Positions 1 to 10,762 of a stretch of 64,000 bases of DNA are shown here, one piece after another. A program made the translations under genes and the position numbers. The DNA comes from Nocardioides sp. J54 (GTDB lineage: Bacteria > Actinomycetota > Actinomycetes > Propionibacteriales > Nocardioidaceae), in NCBI RefSeq assembly GCF_000519005.1, contig NZ_JAER01000017.1, forward strand, positions 36,296-100,295, given 5' to 3'. Under the pieces are notes generated by a model, which searched no databases, was not told the origin of the DNA, and saw only the letters and a list, made by a program, of their open reading frames with translations. The stretch's first letter is position 1; every line of letters starts with the position of its first letter.

Positions 1-1419
1 TCAGGAATGCCGCGTTCCCCTCGGTCGACGCCGGCTGAGGACGCCACCGGCGGCACCCAGCAGGACCGCGCCGCCCACCAGCCAGGCCGCGGTCGCGGTG
101 CCGTCGCCCGGACCGGCCTGCCCGCCGCCGGCCGGGACGCTTGGGTTCTCCGGCACGACCACGGGGTCGGTGTCCGGGTCGGCACCGGGATCAGTGGGGT
201 CGGGCTCGTCGACGCTGTCGGTCACGCCAGCGCTGTTGTTGCTGTCATCGGGGTCCTCCTCGTTCCCCTCGACCCGCGCGGAGTTGCGGACGCTGCCCTC
301 GAGCTCCTCGGGGACCGTGGCCGTCACGGTCACCTCGGCGGTGTCGCCGGGGGCGAGCTCGCCGCTGCTGACGCAGGTCACGTCGTTGCCGGCGACCGAG
401 CACTGGACGTCCTCGGCCGAGCTGGTGGCCGAGACGTCACCGAGGGTGTCCGGCACCGCGTCGGTCAGCGTCCAGCCGGTCGACCAGCCGTCGCCGTTGT
501 TGGTGACGCTCAGGGTGTAGGTGACGGTCGCACCGGGAGCGAACCCCGAGGACACCTTGGCCAGCGCCAGGTCGGCCGGGAGACCGGGGGAGGCGGCGCC
601 GTCGTTGAGCGAGCTGGACGGACCGCTGCCGACCCGGAGCACCGTGAACACGGGCGTGGCGGACGCCGGCTGGTCGACGGCGATCCGCTCCACCTGGCCG
701 GAGGCGTTGTGGGAGAAGCCGAGCGTGCCGTCGACGTAGGTCCACGCGGCTCCGGTGAACCCGGTGTCGACGCGGTTGTCGGCCAGCGTCCATTGCGACA
801 GGGCACCGGTCGACGGATCGATGCGGACGATGGTGCGGTTGGCGCCCAGGCCCCACAGGTAGCCCTGGGAGAACGTCCAGTCGGAGACCTCGCCGTAGGA
901 CACCATGGTGCCGGGCAGGTCGATGGGGGCGCCGACCTGCTCGCCGGTGGCCGGGTCGATGACGTACATCTGGTCGTCGGACGTCACGGTGGCGTGGATA
1001 TGGCCCGTGGCGGGGTTGATGGCGCCGACGTTGAAGCTGCTGCCGTCGATGGCCCAGGTCTGCGTGCCCACCCGGGTGACGACACCGTCCTGACCGATGC
1101 GGAGCAGCGAGCCGAGCGGATGGTCGGCCGAGTCGGCGGTCGCGAACCCGTACAGGAAGTCATCGGCGGTCGAGTAGCTGATGCCGTTGTACTGGACCCC
1201 AGCTGCGGTGCCCTCGTCGGAGAAGGTGAAGTTGCCGGCGGCATCAGGCTGCGCGACCTGCAGCTGGCTCGGGTCGCCCTGGACGATGAAGACGGTCGGG
1301 CGGGCAGGGTCGAAGGGGTCGCCCGGTGCGGCATGCGCAGCGGGGGCGAGCGACGTGGTCGACAGCGCACCCAGCGTGAGGGAGCCCGTGACGGCTGCGA
1401 GTCGGAGGGGGAGGTTCAT
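1..1419 (-). CDS. Secreted DUF11-repeat surface protein with C-terminal membrane anchor
   Basis: A 472-residue secreted protein. The ATG at 1419 is chosen because an AGGAG lies about 8 bases upstream; the longer frame to 1485 adds residues before an obvious signal peptide that ends near AHA-APGD. Residues about 40-270 look like a beta-propeller-like region (recurring VRIDPSTG-type segments). About 280-400 is a DUF11 module (VTYTLSVTNNGDG). Then come an Asp/Pro-rich linker, a VPAGG motif, a hydrophobic helix and a basic tail (SRRRPRGTRHS). That tail resembles a sortase signal but lacks a canonical LPxTG. The gene lies downstream of another DUF11 protein and a sortase on the same strand. Wall or membrane attachment is inferred; the specific function is unknown. 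Confidence 0.8.
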   Translation of the reverse strand: MNLPLRLAAVTGSLTLGALSTTSLAPAAHAAPGDPFDPARPTVFIVQGDPSQLQVAQPDAAGNFTFSDEGTAAGVQYNGISYSTADDFLYGFATADSADHPLGSLLRIGQDGVVTRVGTQTWAIDGSSFNVGAINPATGHIHATVTSDDQMYVIDPATGEQVGAPIDLPGTMVSYGEVSDWTFSQGYLWGLGANRTIVRIDPSTGALSQWTLADNRVDTGFTGAAWTYVDGTLGFSHNASGQVERIAVDQPASATPVFTVLRVGSGPSSSLNDGAASPGLPADLALAKVSSGFAPGATVTYTLSVTNNGDGWSTGWTLTDAVPDTLGDVSATSSAEDVQCSVAGNDVTCVSSGELAPGDTAEVTVTATVPEELEGSVRNSARVEGNEEDPDDSNNSAGVTDSVDEPDPTDPGADPDTDPVVVPENPSVPAGGGQAGPGDGTATAAWLVGGAVLLGAAGGVLSRRRPRGTRHS

Positions 1420-1516
1420 CGAGGCGCTCCTCGGAGCTTGGAAGGGTACAGACAGCCGCATCCTCGGATGATCGGGACCGGGCACGGGGCCGGTTGCAGG
1501 ATCCCGGGTCGGTTTG

Positions 1517-1532
1517 ACCCCCGGACAGGGGT
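1517..1532 (-). promoter_or_regulatory. Palindromic motif copy C
   Basis: On the minus strand this reads ACCCCTGTCCGGGGGT. It lies 98 bases upstream of the ATG at 1419. Near-identical copies lie upstream of the next surface protein and of the sortase. A regulator-binding site is inferred from copy number and similar spacing. Confidence 0.45.
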
Positions 1533-1603
1533 CGGGGCAGAGCCATGACCAACCGTGCGGGGGTCACGGCCAGGCATCCGGACGAACGGTGGCGGGACAG
1601 CAA

Positions 1604-1643
1604 CAGGGCCCGGGCCCGCCGTACGTGGCGGGACCGGGCCCTG
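1604..1643 (-). terminator. Strong hairpin, probable terminator of the glycine-rich surface protein
   Basis: The arm CAGGGCCCGGGCCCGCC (1604-1620) pairs with 1627-1643 at 16 of 17 positions around a six-base loop. It lies 27 bases past the stop at 1670 on the minus strand. There is no long T tract, as is common in high-GC actinobacteria. Confidence 0.6.
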
Positions 1644-1669
1644 GGGTGCCTCCTGCGACGGGGACGGGG

Positions 1670-3490
1670 TCAGGACCGGGGAGCGACCCGGGCACCCGTG
1701 GCGGGGACGCCGGGCAGCGGCGGCCGGGCGGTGACCCGGGCCGTCGAGGGTGCTGACTCGACCAGGCGCCCGCTCGGGGTCCGGCCGCGGACCGTGGCGG
1801 TGTTGTCGATGCGGCCACGGTTCAGGTCCGCGCGGGTGACCCGGTAGGTCGCCGTGCAGACGATGACCTGCTGCGGTGCCAGGCCGCTCTGCGCCGCCCT
1901 GGGACACGTCGGCCGGAGCGTGCCGCGACCGGAGAACGCGCCTTCGACGATCCGGATCGGCTTCAGCTCGATGTTCCCGGTGTTGCGCACCCGGAAGGTG
2001 TAGGTGACCTTCTGGCCGACCCGGGTGACCTTCGTTCTGCTCGCCTTCTTCACGAGGCGGAGACCGGGCTTCGCCGACTTCACCACCGCCGATGCGGTGT
2101 TGTTGTCCTGGTTGCCGCGGTCGGTCACGCTCACGGTGTTCTTGATCGCGTAGGGCTCGGTGTAGGTCTGGCGGTAGCGCACGGTGAGCTGCTCGCGCAC
2201 GTCCAGGCCCCGCACACCGAGCTCCCCGACCGGCTGCGAGCAGTCGAGGACACCGGTGGCGATCACCTCGCCGACCGCCACGTCGCAGGTGAACGGTGCG
2301 CCCTTGCTCGACCGCACGCTGAGGAGGGTGGCGCCCGTCGCCTTCGGGTCGGTGATGGTGACGGTGTCGCCCAGGCCCATCCGCTCGGCGCCGTTGTTGG
2401 TCACGACGACCTTGAAGGTCACGGGGACGCCCGGCTCGAAGACCTTCGAGCCGGCCGACTTCGCCACGGTCAGGTCGTAGGTGCACGGCTCCCAGTCGAG
2501 CTGCGCGGTGCCGTTGCGGCCGCCACCGTTGGGCGCGAGCGCCTCGCCCGAGTCGGGTGCGGGTGCGATGAACGAGGCGCCGGTGTCAGCCGTGGCGAAG
2601 TAGCTGGAGCCGCCTCCGCCACCGCCACCGATGATGCCGCCGTTGACACCGCTCACGTCGCCGACCGTGGACGCGCCGCCGCCACCGCCGGTGTAGCCGG
2701 CACCGCCGCCGCCGCCCTGGTCGGCCGAGGCGTCGGTACCGCCGGTCCCTCCGTTGCGGCCGACACCCGCCAGCCCGCTGAGGGCTGCGTCGTTGGGGTG
2801 GACCCCGCCGGCGCCGGGCAGGCTGGTCCCGCCGCCGGCTCCGCCGCCGGGGGCACCGGGGGCGGAGTCGTCATTGCCGGCGGCGCCTTCCTGGCCGGCC
2901 CACACGCCGGGCCCTTCGACGACGCCCGCGTGACCACCCCCGCCGGCATCCGGGTTGTGCCCGCCGCCCGACCCGCCGCCTCCGCCGGCGAGGGCGACCT
3001 CCGTGCCGTTGATGGCGAAGCTGGTGTAGCCGCCACCGCCGGCGCCACGGTGCGTACCGGGACCGCCCTCACCGCCCTGGTCGTCGCCGGAGACGCCGCC
3101 GGGACCGCCGCTGCTCCCGCCCGTTCCGACGACCAGGTCGAGGACGTCGGTCGGTGCGACGGGGATGCGGAAGGAGATCCGGGCGCCCTGGCCACCTCCG
3201 ACCTGGTCCGGGTCGTCCTCGCCGGGGTTCTCGTCGTCCTCGGCACCCGAGACGGCGGTGCCGCCGTTGGCGCCCTCGATCGTGACGACCGCGGCACAGG
3301 CGCCGGGGGCGGCGCCCAGGCGGTGGACGCCGGGTCCCAGCGTGGTGGTCTCGGCCTCGGGGGCCGGGTCGGCCAGCGCGGCCGGGACGCCGAGGGGTGC
3401 GATGACCAGTGCGCCGGCCGCGAGCGCGGCGACGCCGGCGATGCGCACCGGGGACAGCGGTCCTGTGGGTCTTGTCGTCGAGAAGTTCAT
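1670..3490 (-). CDS. Secreted glycine-rich / DUF11 surface protein
   Basis: A 606-residue protein. The ATG at 3490 has a GAGGAAA ribosome site, so the longer frame from 3556 is not used. An N-terminal signal peptide ends near residue 40 (PAALA). Residues about 50-330 are extremely Gly-rich with short GGGG runs. Two DUF11-type modules follow (VPVTFKVVVTNNG; KVTYTFRVRNTGN). The protein ends with PLPGVPATGARVAPRS: an LPxTG-like VPATG sits just before the stop, but the hydrophobic helix and basic tail of a normal sorting signal are missing. An adjacent sortase on the same strand suggests surface display. Whether the tail is truncated or the motif is coincidental cannot be decided from the sequence. 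Confidence 0.8.
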   Translation of the reverse strand: MNFSTTRPTGPLSPVRIAGVAALAAGALVIAPLGVPAALADPAPEAETTTLGPGVHRLGAAPGACAAVVTIEGANGGTAVSGAEDDENPGEDDPDQVGGGQGARISFRIPVAPTDVLDLVVGTGGSSGGPGGVSGDDQGGEGGPGTHRGAGGGGYTSFAINGTEVALAGGGGGSGGGHNPDAGGGGHAGVVEGPGVWAGQEGAAGNDDSAPGAPGGGAGGGTSLPGAGGVHPNDAALSGLAGVGRNGGTGGTDASADQGGGGGAGYTGGGGGASTVGDVSGVNGGIIGGGGGGGSSYFATADTGASFIAPAPDSGEALAPNGGGRNGTAQLDWEPCTYDLTVAKSAGSKVFEPGVPVTFKVVVTNNGAERMGLGDTVTITDPKATGATLLSVRSSKGAPFTCDVAVGEVIATGVLDCSQPVGELGVRGLDVREQLTVRYRQTYTEPYAIKNTVSVTDRGNQDNNTASAVVKSAKPGLRLVKKASRTKVTRVGQKVTYTFRVRNTGNIELKPIRIVEGAFSGRGTLRPTCPRAAQSGLAPQQVIVCTATYRVTRADLNRGRIDNTATVRGRTPSGRLVESAPSTARVTARPPLPGVPATGARVAPRS

Positions 3491-3554
3491 GGCCGGGAGT
3501 TTCCTCAGGCCGCTCGGGGGGTGTCCCGGACTTCGCCGGCGTGAGGACGGATTC

Positions 3555-3570
3555 ACCCCTGTACGGGGGT
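3555..3570 (-). promoter_or_regulatory. Palindromic motif copy A
   Basis: ACCCCTGTACGGGGGT on the plus strand, 65 bases upstream of the surface-protein ATG at 3490. The outer arms ACCCC and GGGGT are exact inverted repeats. It differs from copy C by one base. Confidence 0.45.
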
Positions 3571-3588
3571 CAGGCCAGGCCGCGGCGT

Positions 3589-3604
3589 ACCCCTGTCCGG
3601 GGGA
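3589..3604 (-). promoter_or_regulatory. Palindromic motif copy B
   Basis: ACCCCTGTCCGGGGGA on the plus strand, 34 bases beyond copy A. It lies 99 bases upstream of the ATG at 3490, almost the same distance as copy C from its gene. It lies between the sortase stop and the next gene, suggesting a separate promoter there. Confidence 0.45.
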
Positions 3605-3610
3605 CGCCGG

Positions 3611-4285
3611 TCACCGCGCGCCGACAGGGCTGGCGTACCAGACCGTGCGGTGGGTCCAGCGTCCCGGCCCCAGGCGCCTGCCGGAGCACACCACGACCAC
3701 CAGCTGCTCGGGCCCCCACGAGCGGAACGTGCGGGCCCGTGGCACCGCGTCGGCGCGGTACTGGCGGCGTTCGGTGACGCGGTAGCAGGCGCGCAGGGCG
3801 CCGTCGTGATTGCGCAGGACCAGGCGCGCGCCCACCCGGGTCCGGCGCAGGAGCGCGTTGCCGAGGGCCGATCCGTCCGGCCAGGTGTGGGCCACGAGCA
3901 CCACCGAGCCCCGCCCGCTGCCCGGCCGGGTCTGGTCGTCCCAGCCGGCGAGCCACTTGCCTGCGCGGGTGCGCGGCGGCGTCCCGATCGCGCCGCTCCT
4001 GGTGCGCGGCACACGGACGACGCGCACAGCCCGGGCCGGGGCGGACAGCCGCAACCGAGCCGGCCGGAAGGCGCGAGCCGGTCTGGTGCAGGTCCCGGTG
4101 CTCGTCGCGCTCGTCAGGGCGAGGGCCGCCGGTGCGGCCGCGGGGACCGGGACAGGGCCTGGCGTGGTGGCCAGTGCCACCAGCGTGCCCGCCACCAGGG
4201 TCACCGCCAGCACGGTGACCGCTGCCCGGCGAGCAAGGTGGGGGCCGCCGGGGCCGGTCGCCGACCTGTGTCGTTCACTGTGCAC
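3611..4285 (-). CDS. Class E/F-like sortase
   Basis: A 224-residue protein if it starts at the GTG at 4285. The frame stays open to 4603, but the upstream part is low-complexity and lacks a start signal. Residues about 20-42 form an N-terminal membrane or signal helix after a basic stretch (HLARRAAVTVLAV). The catalytic set is visible: His133 (VVLVAHTW), Cys200 (VVVVCSG) and Arg213 (WTHRTVWYA), with the spacing expected of sortases. Sortases cut an LPxTG-like motif and transpeptidate the protein to the cell wall outside the membrane. Two secreted proteins with LPxTG-like tails lie downstream on the same strand. No clear ribosome site was seen, so the start is provisional. Confidence 0.8.
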   Translation of the reverse strand: MHSERHRSATGPGGPHLARRAAVTVLAVTLVAGTLVALATTPGPVPVPAAAPAALALTSATSTGTCTRPARAFRPARLRLSAPARAVRVVRVPRTRSGAIGTPPRTRAGKWLAGWDDQTRPGSGRGSVVLVAHTWPDGSALGNALLRRTRVGARLVLRNHDGALRACYRVTERRQYRADAVPRARTFRSWGPEQLVVVVCSGRRLGPGRWTHRTVWYASPVGAR

Positions 4286-4348
4286 AGCCGGACGGTAGCC
4301 AGCGGGGGAGCGCGTGCGGTCCGCGATGGAGCGAGCCGTGCCCGATTG

Positions 4349-4364
4349 CCCCCTGAACGGGGGC
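4349..4364 (-). promoter_or_regulatory. Palindromic motif copy D
   Basis: CCCCCTGAACGGGGGC matches copy A at 13 of 16 positions. It lies 64 bases upstream of the sortase GTG, almost the same offset as copy A from its gene. A shorter relative (CCCTGAACGGG) occurs at 4511-4521 next to the gyrB -10 candidate. Confidence 0.35.
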
Positions 4365-4522
4365 CCTGGTGTGCCGCCCGATCGCGGGCGCCGCCGTACC
4401 CGCCCCCATCGGCCCCCCTGCTCGGCGCTCCGATCGGCGTTTGCGGGTCTTGTGCGGCGTGTTTTCGGCAGGGGACGTCCCCCCGCGGGGCCCGGGTACG
4501 TGTCCTGGGGCCCTGAACGGGA

Positions 4523-4528
4523 TAGAAT
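4523..4528 (+). promoter_or_regulatory. Candidate -10 box of gyrB
   Basis: TAGAAT about 100 bases before the gyrB start. No good -35 hexamer is present at 16-18 bases upstream, so this is a weak call. Confidence 0.3.
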
Positions 4529-4628
4529 GGGTTCCTGGCCGGGACTGCGCCTCCGCGGCGCCTGACTCGGCCTTCGCCATGCCATCGGCAGTGGCGGACA
4601 CACCCCGATGCAGAACAGAGGTCACCGC

Positions 4629-6704
4629 GTGTCGACAGACGACTTGGTCCCCGAGTACGACGCCTCCGCGATCCAGGTCCTCGAGGGACTCGAAGCGGTC
4701 CGCAAGCGCCCCGGCATGTACATCGGCTCGACCGGCGAGCGCGGCCTGCACCACCTCATCTGGGAGATCGTGGACAACGCGGTCGACGAGTCGCTCGCGG
4801 GCTACTGCGACACCATCAACGTGACCTTCAACGACGACGGCTCGGTCAGCGTGGAGGACAACGGGCGCGGCATCCCGACCGACACCGCGCCGGGCCAGGA
4901 CCTGCCGGCCGCGACGCTGGCGCTGACGGTGCTGCACGCCGGCGGCAAGTTCGGCGGTGGCGGCTACAAGGTGTCCGGCGGCCTGCACGGCGTCGGCTCG
5001 TCGGTCGTGAACGCGCTGTCGACCCACCTGCGGATGGAGATCAAGAACCGCGGCCGGGTCTGGGAGCAGGAGTTCACCAAGGGCGTCCCGGACTACGACC
5101 TGCGCGAGGTCCGCCCGATGGAGGACGGCGAGCGCACGGGCACGACCATCACCTGGTGGGCCTCGCCCGAGGTCTTCGAGACCACCGAGTACAACCTCGA
5201 GACGGTCTCCGCCCGCTTCCGCGAGATGGCCTTCCTCAACAAGGGCCTCAAGATCGTCCTGCGTGACGCCCGGCCCAAGGCCGAGCAGGTCCTCGAGGCC
5301 GTCGAGGACGGCACCTCCGAGCTGAGCCAGGACACCCAGGAGCGCTTCCGCTCCGGCGAGATCCACGCCGTCGAGGGTGCCGACCACAAGGTCCTCGAGC
5401 AGGTCTTCCAGTTCGAGCGCGGCCTGGCCGACTACGTCGACTTCCTCAACCAGCGCAAGCAGCCGATCTCCCCGATCATCCCGTTCGAGGCCGAGACCGG
5501 TGCCGACGCGCCGAACTCGATGAGCCTCGAGGTCGCCATGCAGTGGCAGGCGTCGTCGTACAACGAGTCGGTCCACACCTTCGCCAACAACATCAACACC
5601 CCCGAGGGCGGCACGCACGAGGAGGGCTTCCGGGCGGCGCTCACCTCGCTGATCAACCGCTGGGGCGAGGAGTGGGGCCTGATCAAGAAGAAGGAGGACA
5701 GGCTCACCGGTGACGACATCCGTGAGGGCCTGACCGCCATCATCAGCCTCAAGATCTCCGAGCCGCAGTTCGAGGGCCAGACCAAGGCCAAGCTCGGCAA
5801 CACCGAGGCCAAGGGCTTCGTGCAGTCGGTCGTCAACGACCAGCTCGGCGACTGGCTGGAGAAGAACCCGACCGAGGGCAAGGAGATCATCCGCAAGGCG
5901 CAGGCCGCGGCGACCGCGCGCATCGCGGCCCGCAAGGCGCGCGACCTCGCCCGCAACCGCAAGGGCCTGCTCGGCGGCGGCGGCCTGCCGGGCAAGCTGC
6001 GCGACTGCAGCTCGCGCGACCCGGAGGAGTGCGAGGTCTTCATCGTCGAGGGTGACTCCGCCGGCGGCTCGGCGGTCATGGGCCGCGACAACCGGATCCA
6101 GGCGATCCTCCCGATCCGCGGCAAGATCCTCAACGTCGAGAAGGCCCGCATCGACAAGGTCCTGGCCAACCAGGAGGTCCAGGCGATCATCTCCGCACTG
6201 GGCACCGGCGTGCACGAGGAGTTCGACCTCGACAAGCTGCGCTACCACAAGATCGTGCTCATGGCCGACGCGGACGTCGACGGCCACCACATCAACACCC
6301 TGCTGCTGACCCTGCTCTTCCGGTTCATGCGCCCGCTGATCGAGGCTGGCCACGTCTACCTCGCCCAGCCGCCGCTCTACCGGATCAAGTGGAACAAGCC
6401 GGCCGAGCACGAGTACGTCTACTCCGACGCCGAGCGCGACGCCGTCATGCGTGACGGCCTCGAGCAGGGCAAGAAGCTCCCCAAGGAAGCTCCGATCCAG
6501 CGCTACAAGGGTCTGGGCGAGATGAACGCCGACGAGCTGTGGGAGACCACCCTCGACCCCGACCAGCGCGTGCTGCTGCAGGTGACCCTGGAGGACGCGG
6601 CGCAGGCCGACGAGATCTTCTCGATCCTCATGGGCGAGGACGTCGAGCAGCGCCGCTCCTTCATCCAGCGCAACGCCAAGGACGTCCGATTCCTCGATAT
6701 CTAG
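4629..6704 (+). CDS. gyrB: DNA gyrase subunit B
   Basis: The ATPase and Toprim subunit of DNA gyrase, which introduces negative supercoils with GyrA. The GTG at 4629 is preferred because GAGGT lies about 8 bases upstream; the in-frame ATG at 4608 has no ribosome site. The product is 691 residues. GHKL ATPase motifs are EIVDNAVDE (near residue 46) and DNGRGIP (77-83), followed by [14 protein letters not shown]. The Toprim domain has [10 protein letters not shown] (about 472), [12 protein letters not shown] and the metal-binding DADVDGHH (about 546). [10 protein letters not shown] near the C terminus is the GyrA-interacting region. gyrA follows after 51 bases. All key residues are intact. Confidence 0.98.
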   Translation: MSTDDLVPEYDASAIQVLEGLEAVRKRPGMYIGSTGERGLHHLIWEIVDNAVDESLAGYCDTINVTFNDDGSVSVEDNGRGIPTDTAPGQDLPAATLALTVLHAGGKFGGGGYKVSGGLHGVGSSVVNALSTHLRMEIKNRGRVWEQEFTKGVPDYDLREVRPMEDGERTGTTITWWASPEVFETTEYNLETVSARFREMAFLNKGLKIVLRDARPKAEQVLEAVEDGTSELSQDTQERFRSGEIHAVEGADHKVLEQVFQFERGLADYVDFLNQRKQPISPIIPFEAETGADAPNSMSLEVAMQWQASSYNESVHTFANNINTPEGGTHEEGFRAALTSLINRWGEEWGLIKKKEDRLTGDDIREGLTAIISLKISEPQFEGQTKAKLGNTEAKGFVQSVVNDQLGDWLEKNPTEGKEIIRKAQAAATARIAARKARDLARNRKGLLGGGGLPGKLRDCSSRDPEECEVFIVEGDSAGGSAVMGRDNRIQAILPIRGKILNVEKARIDKVLANQEVQAIISALGTGVHEEFDLDKLRYHKIVLMADADVDGHHINTLLLTLLFRFMRPLIEAGHVYLAQPPLYRIKWNKPAEHEYVYSDAERDAVMRDGLEQGKKLPKEAPIQRYKGLGEMNADELWETTLDPDQRVLLQVTLEDAAQADEIFSILMGEDVEQRRSFIQRNAKDVRFLDI

Positions 6705-6755
6705 GTCTCTAGCAACTTTCCTAGACATCGTTAGAACGAACCAGAGAGAGCAATC

Positions 6756-9448
<2,693 letters not shown>

Positions 9449-9449
<1 letters not shown>

Positions 9450-9955
9450 TGACTGAGCGCGTCGAGGACACGACGGCGGTACGCCCGCCGCTGGAGGGGC
9501 CCATCGGCTCCCCGGTGACCCCGGCGCGCCCCGTCCAGGCCGGCCCCACGGTCAACCCGCCGGCGGGGGCGCCGCGTCCGCGCGCCCCCCGCCGGGCCCG
9601 GCTGCGGCTCACCCGCGTCGACCCCTGGTCGGTCATGAAGACCTCGTTCCTGCTCTCCATCGCCTTCGCGGTCGTCACCGTGGTCTCGGTCGCGATGGTC
9701 TGGCAGGTGCTCGGCGCCGCCGGCGTGTGGGAGTCGATCAACTCCACCATCCAGGAGAGCATCGGCGGCGAGGACGTCGCCGGCTTCCGGATCGAGGACT
9801 ACGTCGGCACCAGCCGCGTGCTCGGGTTCACGATGCTCGTGGCCGCCATCGACGTCGTACTCATCACCGCGGCGGCGACCCTCATCGCCTTCCTCTACAA
9901 CATGTCCGCCGCCCTGCTCGGCGGCATCGAGATCACGCTCGCCGAGGACGCCTGA
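9449..9955 (+). CDS. DUF3566 membrane protein
   Basis: A 168-residue protein of the DUF3566 family, conserved directly after gyrA in actinobacteria. A Pro/Arg-rich cytoplasmic N-terminal 65 residues lead to RVDPWSVMKTSFLLSIAFAV, the start of the first membrane helix. A second helix is near residues 125-155 (VLGFTMLVAAIDVVLITAAA). The family ends with a conserved FLYNMSAALLGGIEITL-like segment, seen here. The molecular role is not established. Its coupling to gyrA (one-base overlap) reflects conserved order, not a demonstrated function in supercoiling. Confidence 0.9.
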
Positions 9956-9960
9956 GCGAC

Positions 9961-9988
9961 GCTGTTCATTCACGGTGAATGAAGCAGC
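9961..9988 (+). terminator. Terminator after the gyrBA-DUF3566 operon
   Basis: TTCATTCA, loop CGG, TGAATGAA, extended outward by GCTG/CAGC with one bulged base. It is followed by CTCGTTTTGTC, a T-rich tract unusual for this GC-rich sequence. Confidence 0.7.
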
Positions 9989-9994
9989 CTCGTT

Positions 9995-10024
9995 TTGTCG
10001 CTCCCGAACCTGCTCGGGTAAGGT
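9995..10024 (+). promoter_or_regulatory. Candidate tRNA-Ile promoter
   Basis: TTGTCG at 9995-10000 and TAAGGT at 10019-10024, separated by 18 bases. This sits about 50 bases before tRNA-Ile, as expected of a housekeeping sigma promoter. Confidence 0.45.
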
Positions 10025-10075
10025 TCCGTCTCGGCTTGCTGCCGCGGGGCTTCCACCCAGAGCGGCTCGCCACCC

Positions 10076-10149
10076 GGGCCTATAGCTCAGACGGTTAGAG
10101 CACCACACTGATAATGTGGGGGTCAGAGGTTCAAGTCCTCTTAGGCCCA
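10076..10149 (+). tRNA. tRNA-Ile (GAT)
   Basis: 74 bases. Acceptor arms GGGCCTA and TAGGCCC pair, with discriminator A. Anticodon stem CCACA/TGTGG encloses loop CTGATAA (anticodon GAT). The T-arm GGTTCAAGTCC is present. CCA is not encoded. Confidence 0.97.
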
Positions 10150-10154
10150 CCGGA

Positions 10155-10186
10155 AAGCCCCGGCCGCGACTCGCGGACCGGGGCTT
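10155..10186 (+). terminator. Hairpin terminator after tRNA-Ile
   Basis: AAGCCCCGG pairs with CCGGGGCTT, extended inside by CGCG pairs. It starts six bases after the tRNA. Confidence 0.6.
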
Positions 10187-10210
10187 CTTGGGAAGAACGG
10201 GAGTGTTGGC

Positions 10211-10336
10211 ATGAAGAAGGTCCTCCTCGCGGCCCTCGCCGCAGTGGGCGTCGTCGTCGCCGGCAAGAAGCTCCAGGAGAGCAAGGCGGAGCAGGCCCTC
10301 TGGGCCGAGGCCACCGACAAGCTCCCGAAGAACTGA
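10211..10336 (+). CDS. DLW-39-type micropeptide
   Basis: A 41-residue peptide between tRNA-Ile and tRNA-Ala. It begins [18 protein letters not shown], a single hydrophobic helix, then KKLQ and a polar tail containing ALWAEATD. That tail matches the DLW-39 family of tiny actinobacterial proteins, with Ala in place of the family Asp before LW. The start is supported by the intact short frame and its conserved position beside the tRNA pair. Function is unknown. It is probably membrane-associated, with the charged tail exposed. A second similar peptide is encoded at 20048-20170. Confidence 0.8.
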   Translation: MKKVLLAALAAVGVVVAGKKLQESKAEQALWAEATDKLPKN

Positions 10337-10367
10337 ATCCCACCGGGGGTCCACCGACCCCCACCAC

Positions 10368-10440
10368 GGGGCCTTGGCGCAATTGGTAGCGCACCTGCTT
10401 TGCAAGCAGGGGGTTAGGGGTTCGAGTCCCCTAGGCTCCA
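10368..10440 (+). tRNA. tRNA-Ala (TGC)
   Basis: 73 bases. Acceptor GGGGCCT pairs with AGGCTCC (one G-T pair), discriminator A. Anticodon loop TTTGCAA gives TGC. The T-arm GGTTCGAGTCC is present. CCA is not encoded. Confidence 0.97.
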
Positions 10441-10447
10441 CTCGACG

Positions 10448-10471
10448 AAACCGCAGGCCAGCCTGCGGTTT
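10448..10471 (+). terminator. Terminator after tRNA-Ala
   Basis: AAACCGCAGG, loop CCAG, CCTGCGGTTT: a perfect 10-bp stem ending in T residues, starting eight bases after the tRNA. Confidence 0.75.
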
Positions 10472-10604
10472 CTGGCGTTTCAAGAGCGGTCGGGTTTGTC
10501 GCTCTCACGACTGAGTTCAAGGATGCCGGGTGGGTGTGAGCCGACCTGTCGTTCGACGTGGACGCGCTCGCATCACCGTTCGTCATTGCGGCTGACAAGT
10601 GTTC

Positions 10605-10628
10605 GGTGTTCGGTAGTGACCGAACACC
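10605..10628. repeat. Perfect 10-bp inverted repeat
   Basis: GGTGTTCGGT, loop AGTG, ACCGAACACC. It lies 135 bases past the stop of the minus-strand NERD gene and could end that transcript, though the distance is long. No T tract on either side. Confidence 0.5.
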
Positions 10629-10762
10629 AAAGCCTGGGCGAGGACGCGTCGTCGCACAGGTGCGCTTCTTCGCCCTGACTCTTCTCCGGCGAGCCTGGGG
10701 AGTACGTCAGTCGGAACTCGACGATTCGATCAGTTCGGTGTCCCCCATGGACGCAGGGGTCA

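Larger units (their letters stand above)
4286..4628. other. 343-base divergent intergenic region between sortase and gyrB
   Basis: No gene is supported here. It holds motif copy D facing the sortase, a weak gyrB promoter candidate, and otherwise GC-rich sequence. DnaA, DnaN or RecF coding sequence, often found just upstream of gyrB in bacteria, is absent. Confidence 0.6.
10441..10762. other. 322-base region between tRNA-Ala and the NERD gene
   Basis: No coding sequence is supported. It contains the tRNA-Ala terminator hairpin (10448-10471) and a second perfect hairpin (10605-10628). No transposase fragment, and no copy of the tRNA-Ala 3' end, was seen. Confidence 0.6.

Noticed and set aside
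4286..4603. N-terminal extension of the sortase to 4603
   Set aside because: The added residues are low-complexity and run over the divergent promoter region; the signal helix lies after the GTG at 4285.
4608..4628. ATG at 4608 as gyrB start
   Set aside because: No ribosome site precedes it, while the GTG at 4629 has GAGGT at the right distance and gives the usual N terminus.
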